Shown here in pieces: positions 1-7,362 of a stretch of DNA of 15,010 nt (its first letter is position 1; the number at the start of each line of letters is the position of its first letter). Below the pieces are notes generated by a model. The model saw nothing but the letters and a program-made list of their open reading frames with translations. It was not told the origin of the DNA and did no database searches. The position numbers were made by a program, and so were the translations under genes. This stretch comes from CALFER01 sp964472395 (lineage in GTDB: Bacteria; CSSED10-310; CALFER01). The stretch lies in NCBI GenBank assembly GCA_964472395.1, contig CAYYMM010000109.1, forward strand, positions 1-15,010, written 5' to 3'.

Positions 1-1
1 T

Positions 2-946
2 ATGAATGACCAGCGGATTCCGACGCCGTCCGGGCGGGAGCTGACCGACATCATGATGCGGTTGGGCAAGAAGAATCCCGGGGATGAGCTGAACTGCGGG
101 GCATGCGGGTATGAATCCTGTCGTGAGCATGCGATCGCCGTGGTGCAGGGACTGGCCGAAAACGAAATGTGCCTGCCATACACGATCGATCGGCTGAAGA
201 CGATCGTCAAGGAACTCGAAGTATCCTACGAAAAACTGAATAACGCCCAGCAGGCCCTCGTACACTCGGAAAAACTGGCCAATATGGGACAACTCGCAGC
301 CGGTGTCGCGCATGAGATCAACAATCCGCTCGGCGTCGTCCTGATGTATTCGCACATTCTTCAGGAGGAAGCCGAGAAGAACCCGGCGTATCGCGATGAG
401 ATTGCAATGATCGTCGAGCACGCGGACCGGAGCAAGAAGATTGTCGAAAAACTCCTCAACTTCGCGCGCCAGAATAAAGTCAGTCTCGAACCGGTCAATA
501 TCGTCGAGATGGTCCGACATCACATGGTATCTCTGGCTCCGCCGCCGAACATCGACATTGTCCTCGAAAGTGATCTCACTGACCCGATCGCCGAGATCGA
601 TCGCGACCAGGTTCTTCAGGTTCTGACGAATCTCGTGACCAATGCCTATGCAGCGATGCCTCAGGGGGGCAAGGTGATTGTCCGGACGACCGGAACCGAG
701 TCTCAAGTGAAGTTCATGGTCATCGATACGGGGACGGGCATTCCCAAGGAAAATCTCTCGAAGGTTTTCACTCCCTTTTTTACAACCAAGCAACAGGGCA
801 AAGGCACGGGTCTCGGGCTTGCAGTCAGTTATGGTATTGTTAAAATGCACCGGGGCGACATCCAGGTCGCTTCGAACGCGGATTCTACGAACGGGCCGAC
901 CGGCACGACCTTCACGGTCACTCTCCCTCGGCGCGCTCAGAAATAA
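2..946 (+). CDS. Fe-S cluster sensor histidine kinase (probably 5' partial)
   Basis: Cytoplasmic two-component sensor kinase. Numbering from the ATG at base 2, C32, C35, C40 and C57 form a CX2CX4CX16C motif of the 4Fe-4S 'FeS' domain (CGACGYESC...C). This domain occurs in RnfB and in sensor proteins encoded with [FeFe]-hydrogenases. A coiled-coil stretch (about 62-92) leads to a HisKA domain with phospho-acceptor H104 in AHEINNP. The HATPase domain follows, with N-box N214, DTGTGI at 242-247 and KGTGLGL at 267-273. There is no membrane segment, so the signal is probably internal redox state. The ATG lies one base inside the window. In related proteins the residues before the cysteine motif belong to a longer N-terminal region, so the real start is probably upstream. 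The receiver gene follows after 9 bases. Family call is firm; the signal is inferred. Confidence 0.9.
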   Translation: MNDQRIPTPSGRELTDIMMRLGKKNPGDELNCGACGYESCREHAIAVVQGLAENEMCLPYTIDRLKTIVKELEVSYEKLNNAQQALVHSEKLANMGQLAAGVAHEINNPLGVVLMYSHILQEEAEKNPAYRDEIAMIVEHADRSKKIVEKLLNFARQNKVSLEPVNIVEMVRHHMVSLAPPPNIDIVLESDLTDPIAEIDRDQVLQVLTNLVTNAYAAMPQGGKVIVRTTGTESQVKFMVIDTGTGIPKENLSKVFTPFFTTKQQGKGTGLGLAVSYGIVKMHRGDIQVASNADSTNGPTGTTFTVTLPRRAQK

Positions 947-955
947 GAGGTTGTT

Positions 956-1351
956 ATGGAACTGTCCAGGAAATGCATTTTACTCGTGGATGATGATATT
1001 GATTACATTTTTCAGACTAAACTCGTGCTAGAAAAAGCCGGCTTTCGGGTTGTGTCGGCCCAATCTCTGGACGAGGCCCGGCAAGCGCTGGCCGAAACAC
1101 GTCCCGATGTGGCGGTACTGGATCTGATGATGGAAGTGATGGATGCGGGGTTCGTCCTGAGTTACGAGATCAAACGGAAGGATCCGACCATCCCTGTGAT
1201 TCTCGCAACTGCCGTCACCCATGAAACCGGCCTCGAATTCGACGCGGCGACTTCCGAAGAGCGGGATTGGGTGCGGGCCGACGTCGTATTGACCAAACCG
1301 GTTCGGCCGGACCAGCTCCTGCGAGAAGTTCACCGCCTCCTTGGATTGTAA
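956..1351 (+). CDS. Stand-alone receiver-domain response regulator
   Basis: Single-domain CheY-like protein of 131 residues with no DNA-binding output domain. Acidic pocket residues D12-D14 follow the first strand (LLVDDD), the phospho-acceptor is D56 in VLDLMME, the switch residue is T85 and the conserved lysine is K114 in LTKP. An extra segment between strands 4 and 5 (about 87-108, with acidic residues and EERDW) is longer than in CheY and looks characteristic of receivers encoded beside Fe-S kinases. The start is supported by AAGAGG five bases upstream, overlapping the stop of the kinase gene. It is the likely phosphorylation partner of the upstream kinase, the downstream hybrid kinase, or both. 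With no output domain it probably acts by protein contact or as a phosphate relay. Confidence 0.93.
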   Translation: MELSRKCILLVDDDIDYIFQTKLVLEKAGFRVVSAQSLDEARQALAETRPDVAVLDLMMEVMDAGFVLSYEIKRKDPTIPVILATAVTHETGLEFDAATSEERDWVRADVVLTKPVRPDQLLREVHRLLGL

Positions 1352-1353
1352 CG

Positions 1354-2496
1354 ATGACACAACTCAATATGAAAATACTTGCCGTCGATGACGAACTTGG
1401 TATGCGTATGGCGGTCGCACGCGTCCTCCATCAGAAAACAGACCGGCTTCCGGATATCGACGACGAGGTACTGTATGAGGTGCGCCAGGCGGGAAGCGGT
1501 GAAGAAGCTCTGGAGATCATCCGGGATTGGTCCCCTGACATTGTCCTGCTCGACCATAAACTCCCTGGCATTTCAGGGCTCGACGTGCTCGAGGAACTAT
1601 CGAAAACCACCAACGACTTCCTGGTTGTCATGATCACCGCCTACGCCAGTCTCGAGACTGCCGTCAAAGCCACCAAACTCGGCTCCTACGATTTCCTCGC
1701 CAAACCCTTCACCCCGGAAGAACTCCGGGTGACGGTCCGGAAAACAGCGAAAAATCTGATTCTGCAACGCCAGGCACGCAAGCACGCCGAAGAAAAACGG
1801 CAGGTCCGGTTCCAATTCATCTCGGTGCTCGCCCACGAACTCAAAGCCCCGCTCGCATCGATCGAGGGCTATCTGCGGATCCTGCAGGATTTCCAACCCG
1901 GCGACGATATCGATTCGCTCCGGCACATGGTCGATCGCAGCCTGATCCGCCTCGACGGAATGCGGAAGCTGATTCTCGATCTGCTCGACCTGACCCACAT
2001 CGAATCCGGCAAGAAATCCCGGGAACTGTCCGATGTGGACGTGCGCGAAATCATCCAGACCGCCATAGAGACGTCTCTTCCCGCGGCCCGGGACAAGCAG
2101 ATCGATGTTCGACTGCACGCCGATCAGCCGGTCATGATGCGGGCGGATCGAAGCGAAATTGAGATCATCATGAACAATCTTGTCACGAATTCCATCAAAT
2201 ACAATCGCCCGGGCGGTACGGTCGATATCCGTCTCGACCACAGCGGAAGTTCCGTGTCCATCTCGGTCGCAGATACCGGTATCGGGATGACGAAGGACGA
2301 GCAGGAGCGGTTGTTTGTCGAGTTCTACCGGGTCAAGAACAACAAAACGAAGAACATTCTGGGTAGCGGACTAGGACTCGCGATCGTCAAGAAACTGGCG
2401 CTTCTGTATGATGGAGATGTGAAGGTCGCGAGCGAACCGGATGTCGGGACGACTTTCACGGTCGATCTTCAGGACGGCATTTTGGCTGGTTCGTGA
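1354..2496 (+). CDS. Receiver-first hybrid histidine kinase
   Basis: A 380-residue soluble protein with an N-terminal receiver domain (about 6-125: VDDE 11-14, phospho-acceptor D67, T95, K117 in AKPF). A short helical linker (about 130-152) leads to HisKA with H161 in AHELKAP. The HATPase domain has N-box N279, DTGIGM 307-312 and GSGLGL 337-342. In this layout phosphorylation of the receiver can control the attached kinase, so the protein may take input from the upstream kinase rather than from a ligand. There is no membrane segment. The ATG at 1354 lies two bases after the previous stop and has no strong ribosome binding site; ATG 1369 (MKILAVDDE) is an alternative. Translational coupling is likely. 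The reading frame is open back to 1267, inside the receiver gene, but the extra residues are not family-like. Confidence 0.92.
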   Translation: MTQLNMKILAVDDELGMRMAVARVLHQKTDRLPDIDDEVLYEVRQAGSGEEALEIIRDWSPDIVLLDHKLPGISGLDVLEELSKTTNDFLVVMITAYASLETAVKATKLGSYDFLAKPFTPEELRVTVRKTAKNLILQRQARKHAEEKRQVRFQFISVLAHELKAPLASIEGYLRILQDFQPGDDIDSLRHMVDRSLIRLDGMRKLILDLLDLTHIESGKKSRELSDVDVREIIQTAIETSLPAARDKQIDVRLHADQPVMMRADRSEIEIIMNNLVTNSIKYNRPGGTVDIRLDHSGSSVSISVADTGIGMTKDEQERLFVEFYRVKNNKTKNILGSGLGLAIVKKLALLYDGDVKVASEPDVGTTFTVDLQDGILAGS

Positions 2497-2513
2497 TCAC
2501 GGGAGCGATGAAA

Positions 2514-3554
2514 ATGCGAAAACCTTCATTCGAGGAGATCCTCCGATGGCTGAAAGAGGAGGATCCGCGCGTCCTCGATGCGCTGTGGTCGGAAGCAGAT
2601 GCCGTGCGGCGCGAACATGTGGGCGACGAGGTTCATCTCAGAGGCCTGATCGAAATTTCCAATGTCTGCGCCCGACAGTGCATGTATTGCGGAATTCGGG
2701 CCGGGAATACCCGGGTTGAACGGTATCGGATGACGGCCGATGAGATTCTGATGTGTGCGCGGCAGGCGGCCGGGTTTGAATACGGCACCGTCGTGCTCCA
2801 GTCCGGCGAGGACCCCGGGATCGAACGCGCGTGGATGGCCGATCTGATCCGGGCGATCCGAAATGAGACGGGGCTCGCTGTCACGCTCAGTCTGGGTGAG
2901 CGCGACGAGGCGGATTACCGCGAATGGAGAATGGCGGGTGCGGATCGCTATCTGCTGCGCTTCGAAACCTCCAATCGCGCACTCTTTGAAGCCATCCATC
3001 CGCCTCTTCCCGGGCAGGTCTCAGATCGGATGGCCATCCTCAGGACACTCAAGGAAATCGGATATGAAGCCGGTAGCGGTGTCATGATCGGTATTCCTGG
3101 CCAGACCTACCGCGATCTCGCCACCGATATCCTCACCTTCCGCAACCTGGATCTCGACATGATCGGCGTCGGACCGTACCTTCCGCACCCCGAAACTCCC
3201 CTCGCACAGCAGATGTTCGTTCAGGGTGAGGAGCAGGTATCGAACACCGAAGGCATGACTTACAAGGCGGTGGCTCTGACCCGGCTGGTGTGTCCGTGGG
3301 CTAACATCCCGAGCACGACTGCGCTGGCGACTGTCAATAAAGAACACGGACGCGAACTCGGCCTCATGCGCGGCGCTAATGTTGTCATGCCGAATCTCAC
3401 GCCCGTCGAGTACCGCTCCAAATATGAAATCTATCCTGCAAAAGCGTGTCTTTCGGAGACGGGAGAGCAGTGCCAGGGATGCATCAAAACCCGGATCCGT
3501 TCGATCGGACGCATTCCTGGTAAAGGACATGGAGGCGCGAAACGAAGAGAGTGA
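2514..3554 (+). CDS. hydE: [FeFe]-hydrogenase H-cluster maturase HydE (radical SAM)
   Basis: HydE is one of the three maturases (HydE, HydF, HydG) that build the di-iron part of the [FeFe]-hydrogenase active site; it acts in the cytoplasm. From ATG 2514 the protein has 346 residues. It shows the radical SAM motif CARQCMYC (C52, C56, C59) inside GLIEISNVC, a hallmark HydE context, and later the segments VLQSGED and GIPGQT. Near the C-terminus C312, C320 and C323 form CX7CX2C, the site of the accessory cluster seen in some HydE proteins such as that of Thermotoga maritima. Possible starts are GTG 2493 (overlapping the upstream stop), ATG 2508 and ATG 2514. The last has GGGAG eight bases upstream and gives family-like length. 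BioB, HydG and PylB are relatives, but the motif context favours HydE. Confidence 0.9.
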   Translation: MRKPSFEEILRWLKEEDPRVLDALWSEADAVRREHVGDEVHLRGLIEISNVCARQCMYCGIRAGNTRVERYRMTADEILMCARQAAGFEYGTVVLQSGEDPGIERAWMADLIRAIRNETGLAVTLSLGERDEADYREWRMAGADRYLLRFETSNRALFEAIHPPLPGQVSDRMAILRTLKEIGYEAGSGVMIGIPGQTYRDLATDILTFRNLDLDMIGVGPYLPHPETPLAQQMFVQGEEQVSNTEGMTYKAVALTRLVCPWANIPSTTALATVNKEHGRELGLMRGANVVMPNLTPVEYRSKYEIYPAKACLSETGEQCQGCIKTRIRSIGRIPGKGHGGAKRRE

Positions 3555-4129
3555 TGCGGTCTGCCCGGGCATTCACCGGAGGGCTGTTCGTCACGGCCGC
3601 GAGTCATCTTGTGATCGGTTGGTTTGGGTTATCCGGCCTGCCACGTGATCTGATCGAATGGATTCCCTGGGCCGTTCTGGCGGGGATGATGGCCGTGGTC
3701 GCGTTCACCGGAAGGTTATCGCTGCCGAGAGTTCTGTTCATGTCGGGTCTCGTGCTTGTACCTCTGGTGATTCTCTCGATCCATGCCGTCAGACCCTATA
3801 TGGATCGAAATGCACGGATTATTCCGTTCGATGCGGTGAAATGGCGTGATGCGCTTCACGAGCGAAAGAACGATCCCAATCCCCTCCGTCTCGGAATGGC
3901 GCTCGATCTGATCCGGTCCGCACGGCTGGAGGGTGCGTCACGCGATGCTGTCCTGGAACTGCTCGGCCCACCGGACAGCCGGCGGTTTCAAGATCTGTCG
4001 ATACCGGAAGGAAATCTGGTGTATCTGCTCAATCCTGGGGGGAGTGGCGCGAGTGTAGATGTGGAGGTGTTACGCCTTCAATTCGATCGCACTGGTATTC
4101 TCAAGACTTGCTGGATCGAGATTATCTGA
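3554..4129 (+). CDS. Membrane protein with BamE-like C-terminal domain
   Basis: A 191-residue protein I cannot name. Three hydrophobic helices are visible at about 7-27, 34-53 and 59-79, followed by a soluble part. Residues about 110-191 resemble the small SmpA/OmlA (BamE)-like fold: helix, then ASRDAVLELLGPPDS, a strand NLVYLLN, and a strand LRLQFDRTGILKTCWI. The usual lipobox of BamE is absent; the domain is anchored by membrane helices instead. The ATG overlaps the hydE stop by one base and GAAGAGAG lies just before it, so translation is probably coupled to hydE. A GTG at 3551 is an alternative. Nothing in the sequence shows whether it is connected with hydrogenase; the position may be incidental. 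The fold assignment is inference from pattern. Confidence 0.8.
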   Translation: MRSARAFTGGLFVTAASHLVIGWFGLSGLPRDLIEWIPWAVLAGMMAVVAFTGRLSLPRVLFMSGLVLVPLVILSIHAVRPYMDRNARIIPFDAVKWRDALHERKNDPNPLRLGMALDLIRSARLEGASRDAVLELLGPPDSRRFQDLSIPEGNLVYLLNPGGSGASVDVEVLRLQFDRTGILKTCWIEII

Positions 4130-4141
4130 GGATTAAAAAGC

Positions 4142-4897
4142 ATGAGGCAATGGTATCAGGATCTGTTCACCGGATATGCCCGATCGTACGATCGGGAGTC
4201 ATTTACACAAGGAACAATCGGCGAGGTTGATTTCATCGAATCCGAAATCGGCTCTGCGAAGCCTGCCCGCATTCTGGACATCGGGTGCGGGACCGGCCGC
4301 CACGCAATCGAACTCGCACGTCGGGGTCATCGCGTCACCGGTATCGATCTCTCAGCGGATCAGCTCGGGAGGGCTCGTGAAAAAGCCCGTGATGCACATG
4401 TCGCGGTCGAATTCATCGAGCAGGACGCGCGCAATTTCCGGTTCGATCATCATTTCGACGCGGCGATCATGCTCTGTGAAGGCGCATTCCCTCTCATGGA
4501 AACGGATGAGATGAATTTCGAGATACTCCGGTGCGCCAAGCATGCGCTTGCACCTGGAGGCCGTTTTATCCTCACTACATTGAACGCGCTGTTCCCTCTC
4601 TTCCATTCAACACAGGAATTCATCAATGATAACAATACCGGGATGGTCACGGCGAATTACTCGTTCGATCTGATGACGTTCCGTGAAACATCAACGCTGA
4701 CGATCCCGGACGACAACGGGAAGCTCCGGACTCTTCAGTGCAACGAGCGCTATTACACACCGTCGGAAATGCGATGGCTGCTTGCGTCGCTTGGATTCAA
4801 GGATATCGGGGTATTCGGCTGCACCCTCGGGGCATTCAGCAGAGAACGGGAGCTGACGAAGGAAGATTACGAGATGCTGGTGGTGGCGACAGCCTGA
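4142..4897 (+). CDS. Class I SAM-dependent methyltransferase
   Basis: A 251-residue Rossmann-fold methyltransferase of the Methyltransf_25/UbiE-like group. Motif I, LDIGCGTG, is at 45-52; the acidic end of strand 2 lies in VTGIDLS (65-71); a motif like EFIEQDARNF follows at about 89-98; LAPGGRFIL marks the post-motif strand. The N-terminal YQDLFTGYARSYD segment resembles small-molecule methyltransferases. The substrate cannot be told from the sequence. The ATG at 4142 follows the previous stop by 12 bases with GAGGA ahead of it, so it is the last gene of the hydE-linked run. There is no membrane or signal segment, so it acts in the cytoplasm. Confidence 0.88.
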   Translation: MRQWYQDLFTGYARSYDRESFTQGTIGEVDFIESEIGSAKPARILDIGCGTGRHAIELARRGHRVTGIDLSADQLGRAREKARDAHVAVEFIEQDARNFRFDHHFDAAIMLCEGAFPLMETDEMNFEILRCAKHALAPGGRFILTTLNALFPLFHSTQEFINDNNTGMVTANYSFDLMTFRETSTLTIPDDNGKLRTLQCNERYYTPSEMRWLLASLGFKDIGVFGCTLGAFSRERELTKEDYEMLVVATA

Positions 4898-4924
4898 TCC
4901 GGCGGCGCGCACCTCAGGAACGCA

Positions 4925-4953
4925 TTGGTATCCTGTTCCGTATCGGTTATACT
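4925..4953 (+). promoter_or_regulatory. Putative sigma-70 promoter of the glycosyltransferase gene
   Basis: TTGGTA (4925-4930) and TATACT (4948-4953) are separated by exactly 17 bases in the gap between the methyltransferase and the glycosyltransferase genes. The -10 box matches five of six consensus bases and the -35 box four. Transcription would begin near 4960, about 22 bases before the ATG at 4982, with GGGAGGA between. This argues against the in-frame TTG at 4925 as the translation start, since it would be part of the promoter. Confidence 0.55.
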
Positions 4954-4981
4954 CGGGACTCGCGGGAGGACTGGGAATCCG

Positions 4982-6967
4982 ATGGTGCGGATAGAAACCA
5001 TCATGCGTTCGAGGTGGGGCGTGCTGGGGGTGGTGCTGATTCCCCTCGTGCTGTCCCGCTGGATCGCTGCCGTATATATCGTTCCGAACACTCCCTATTT
5101 CGATAAATACGTCGTTCTTGCGGATGATTTCTACAATCCGGATGCGCGGGAGCCGTTCACCTCGAGCCCCGTATATTCGGCGTTTCTCGGTGGTCTGTTG
5201 CGTCTCGTCGGGAACGACATCCAAGCCGCGCGTCTTACACATCTCATCCTGGGGGGGATCGGTATCCTCATGCTGACCTGGGCGGCCTGCCGGCTGTGGG
5301 ACAACGCAACCGGGATGGCCGCTGGTTTTCTCGGCGTCATCGCCCAACCGAGTCTGATCTACGATTGCGATCTGGTCACGACCGGTCTGGAAACGCCGCT
5401 CACCGCGATGTTGATCCTATTTCTGATCGATGCGGCGGTGACCCGCCGGGGCGCGCTCTGGCTGTTTTCCGGTATCACTCTCGGATTGCTCTCGGGAATC
5501 CGTCCGAACGCGTTGATTCTGACGCCCGTATTATGCATGGCCGCCTGGGTATCCGGCGTGGGAATCAGGCGTCGATTCCGCAACATTCTGGCCGCGGCGG
5601 CGGGCATCGCATGCGCAGTGCTGCCGATCACCTTCATGAATGTGATGCGGAGCGGGGAATGGATTCCCGTGACGGCTTCGGGAGGAGCGGTGCTTTACTC
5701 CTCGAACAATTACCGGGCGACCGGGCTGGGTTACTCACCTCCACCGGCATTGACCGAACTGGAAAACACGCTGTTCCGAGACTCGGGTCGCAGAGCACCG
5801 GTTGAACATACGCTTTTTAAATTTCTTGCGGATCGTGCGGCAGGGCGGACGCTAACCTATCGGGAAGCGTCGGCGCAGTATGAGGCGGATGCCGTGAGAT
5901 TCATGCGTTCGAATCCATGGGGGACACTCGCTGGGTGGGTCCGGAAAACGATGTATCTGATGAACTCTTATGAGGTTTTGGATACCGTTTCGTTGTCCGT
6001 GATCGGGCGTGAGGTTGCCTGGCGGTTCCCGTTCTTTCCGGGATTCGGCACCTTTGTCGTTCTTGGTGTCTGCGGAATTATACTGGTCATTGCGGGATCG
6101 TCCCGGATGCCGTCTGCGCTGATCCTTCTCGGCGTCCCGCATCTGATCACCGGAGTCGTGTTTTATGTCAACGGGAGACTTCGCGCTGCCCTGCTTCCCG
6201 TATTGATCCTGTTTGCCGGGTATGCCTTGCGACGTCTTCTTGCCGCTCTTCGACGGCTCGATGCCGATCTGTGGCTCTGGATCCCCTGCCTGCTTCTGCT
6301 GACGGCGCTCGTCAGCTGGGAAAACGATGTGATCAGGCGACACCGCGAGACGCAGACTCCGGCGTTCCGTGCCTCCATGGAGGGTCTGCTGGCGTTGAAG
6401 GCGCAGGATCTCGACAGGGCGGAGGCATCGTTCCGGGATGCGGTGGCAATCGATCCCTTCGATGCGCGTGAGGCGTGGGCAAATCTTGCAGTGATTTATT
6501 CACGGCGAGGTAATGGTGCTGCGGTGGAGCAGTGTATGCGACGGAGCGGAGGGGTGTGGACGCACGAAGAACTGGCGACGATTGTTATTCCGCCGTTCGA
6601 GGAAGACCGGCTGTCTGCCGATCTGGCCGGCGCGCTGGCGTCATGGCGTGCGGGAGACCGAGAGCGGGCAGCTGCGCGCCTGAACGAACTTCTCGATCGA
6701 CGTCCGGGACATCCCGACATCTTATACAATCTTGCGGTCTATGCTGCCTCGCGTCAGACGCCTCCATCATGCGATCAGGTGATCCGATTGATCGATCAGG
6801 CACTTGAGGCGGGGTTGAAATACGAGTTGATTTCGACGCGTGCCCGCAACCTGAAGGCAGATTGCTTGATGAAAACCGGCCGGGATGAGGACGTCGGACG
6901 AGAGCTGAATCAGGTGGCGTGGGAGGCAGAGATGATCGTAGAGCGAATGCCGGAAATCACGAAATGA
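4982..6967 (+). CDS. GT-C family membrane glycosyltransferase with TPR-like tail
   Basis: A 661-residue polytopic membrane protein. The N-terminal part resembles the PMT/ArnT (GT39-like) group, which transfers a sugar from a polyprenyl-phosphate donor on the outer face of the inner membrane. A first helix at about 13-33 is followed by an outer loop with the acidic pair D48-D49 (LADDFY) and the SSPVYSAFL segment typical of the group. Further helices lie at about 84-104, 112-128, 136-153, 158-193, 200-218, 355-372, 378-396, 402-419 and 430-446, with an extramembrane domain between about 220 and 350. Residues from about 463 on form helix pairs of TPR type (for example LDRAEASFRDAVAIDPFDAREAWANLA in part). 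ATG 4982 is preferred: GGGAGGA lies 11 bases upstream, and the longer frame from TTG 4925 overlaps a promoter. Donor and acceptor are unknown. Its end overlaps the convergent downstream gene by 11 bases. Confidence 0.83.
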   Translation: MVRIETIMRSRWGVLGVVLIPLVLSRWIAAVYIVPNTPYFDKYVVLADDFYNPDAREPFTSSPVYSAFLGGLLRLVGNDIQAARLTHLILGGIGILMLTWAACRLWDNATGMAAGFLGVIAQPSLIYDCDLVTTGLETPLTAMLILFLIDAAVTRRGALWLFSGITLGLLSGIRPNALILTPVLCMAAWVSGVGIRRRFRNILAAAAGIACAVLPITFMNVMRSGEWIPVTASGGAVLYSSNNYRATGLGYSPPPALTELENTLFRDSGRRAPVEHTLFKFLADRAAGRTLTYREASAQYEADAVRFMRSNPWGTLAGWVRKTMYLMNSYEVLDTVSLSVIGREVAWRFPFFPGFGTFVVLGVCGIILVIAGSSRMPSALILLGVPHLITGVVFYVNGRLRAALLPVLILFAGYALRRLLAALRRLDADLWLWIPCLLLLTALVSWENDVIRRHRETQTPAFRASMEGLLALKAQDLDRAEASFRDAVAIDPFDAREAWANLAVIYSRRGNGAAVEQCMRRSGGVWTHEELATIVIPPFEEDRLSADLAGALASWRAGDRERAAARLNELLDRRPGHPDILYNLAVYAASRQTPPSCDQVIRLIDQALEAGLKYELISTRARNLKADCLMKTGRDEDVGRELNQVAWEAEMIVERMPEITK

Positions 6968-7280
6968 CGGGGAGCCTTTTCCGGTCACGCACTTTGGCGA
7001 CGGGCTGATCGCGGGCGAACATCTGAAGGTCGAAGAACGCCCGGCTGGAATCTCGATCGACGACCCGAACGGGCCATTCATCATTCAGTTCGGCGGCAGT
7101 ATTGTCCCAAGTGCGTTCGCCGACGTCCTTCCTGAGAGATTCGGTGTGGTCATCCGGCACTTCGTACAGATTGAAATCGCGGAATCCGCGCCAGATCAGA
7201 TTCGATACGGTTTTCTCGGGTTCCAGACACGTGATGACGACCGTGGGGCCATTGCTGACGAGTATGATGTATGCCTTCAT
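6957..7280 (-). CDS. Hypothetical 107-residue cytosolic protein
   Basis: A small soluble protein without signal or membrane segments. It starts MKAYIILVSNGPTVVITCLE, followed by a mixed helix/strand region (GFRDFNLYEVPDD) and RVVDRDSSRAFFDLQMF. I think this pattern belongs to a widespread uncharacterised family of about 90-110 residues, but I cannot give a function. The ATG at 7280 has GGGAGGT five bases upstream, much better than the ATG 11 codons earlier (7313). A strong promoter lies at 7325-7353, so it appears to be a separate transcription unit. Its last bases overlap the 3' end of the convergent glycosyltransferase gene by 11 bases. Confidence 0.75.
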   Translation of the reverse strand: MKAYIILVSNGPTVVITCLEPEKTVSNLIWRGFRDFNLYEVPDDHTESLRKDVGERTWDNTAAELNDEWPVRVVDRDSSRAFFDLQMFARDQPVAKVRDRKRLPVIS

Positions 7281-7324
7281 ACAATACCTCCCGGTGAAGC
7301 TAGGTGACTTCATGTTCCTTTTTT

Positions 7325-7353
7325 ATCATGATGGGAATTCCCGTCGTTGTCAA
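7325..7353 (-). promoter_or_regulatory. Putative promoter of the 107-residue gene, palindrome in spacer
   Basis: On the minus strand a perfect TTGACA (7353-7348) is followed after 17 bases by CATGAT (7330-7325), a four-of-six match to the -10 consensus. Transcription would begin about 38 bases before the ATG at 7280. The spacer contains the perfect 10-base palindrome GGGAATTCCC (7333-7342), which could be an operator. The element lies just beyond the 3' end of zupT. Confidence 0.5.
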
Positions 7354-7362
7354 AGAGGCCGT

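Noticed and set aside
1267..1353. Upstream extension of the hybrid kinase
   Set aside because: It overlaps the receiver gene, encodes an Arg/Pro-rich stretch unlike any receiver N-terminus, and the ATG at 1354 gives a normal domain start.
4691..5347. 218-codon minus-strand open frame across the methyltransferase/glycosyltransferase junction
   Set aside because: Rich in Pro, Arg, His and Gln, with no domain; it runs antisense to two well-supported genes and to a promoter.
7317..7345. T-run plus GGGAATTCCC palindrome as a terminator
   Set aside because: On the plus strand the T-run precedes the palindrome, and on the minus strand the palindrome is followed by A residues, so the order is wrong for an intrinsic terminator.
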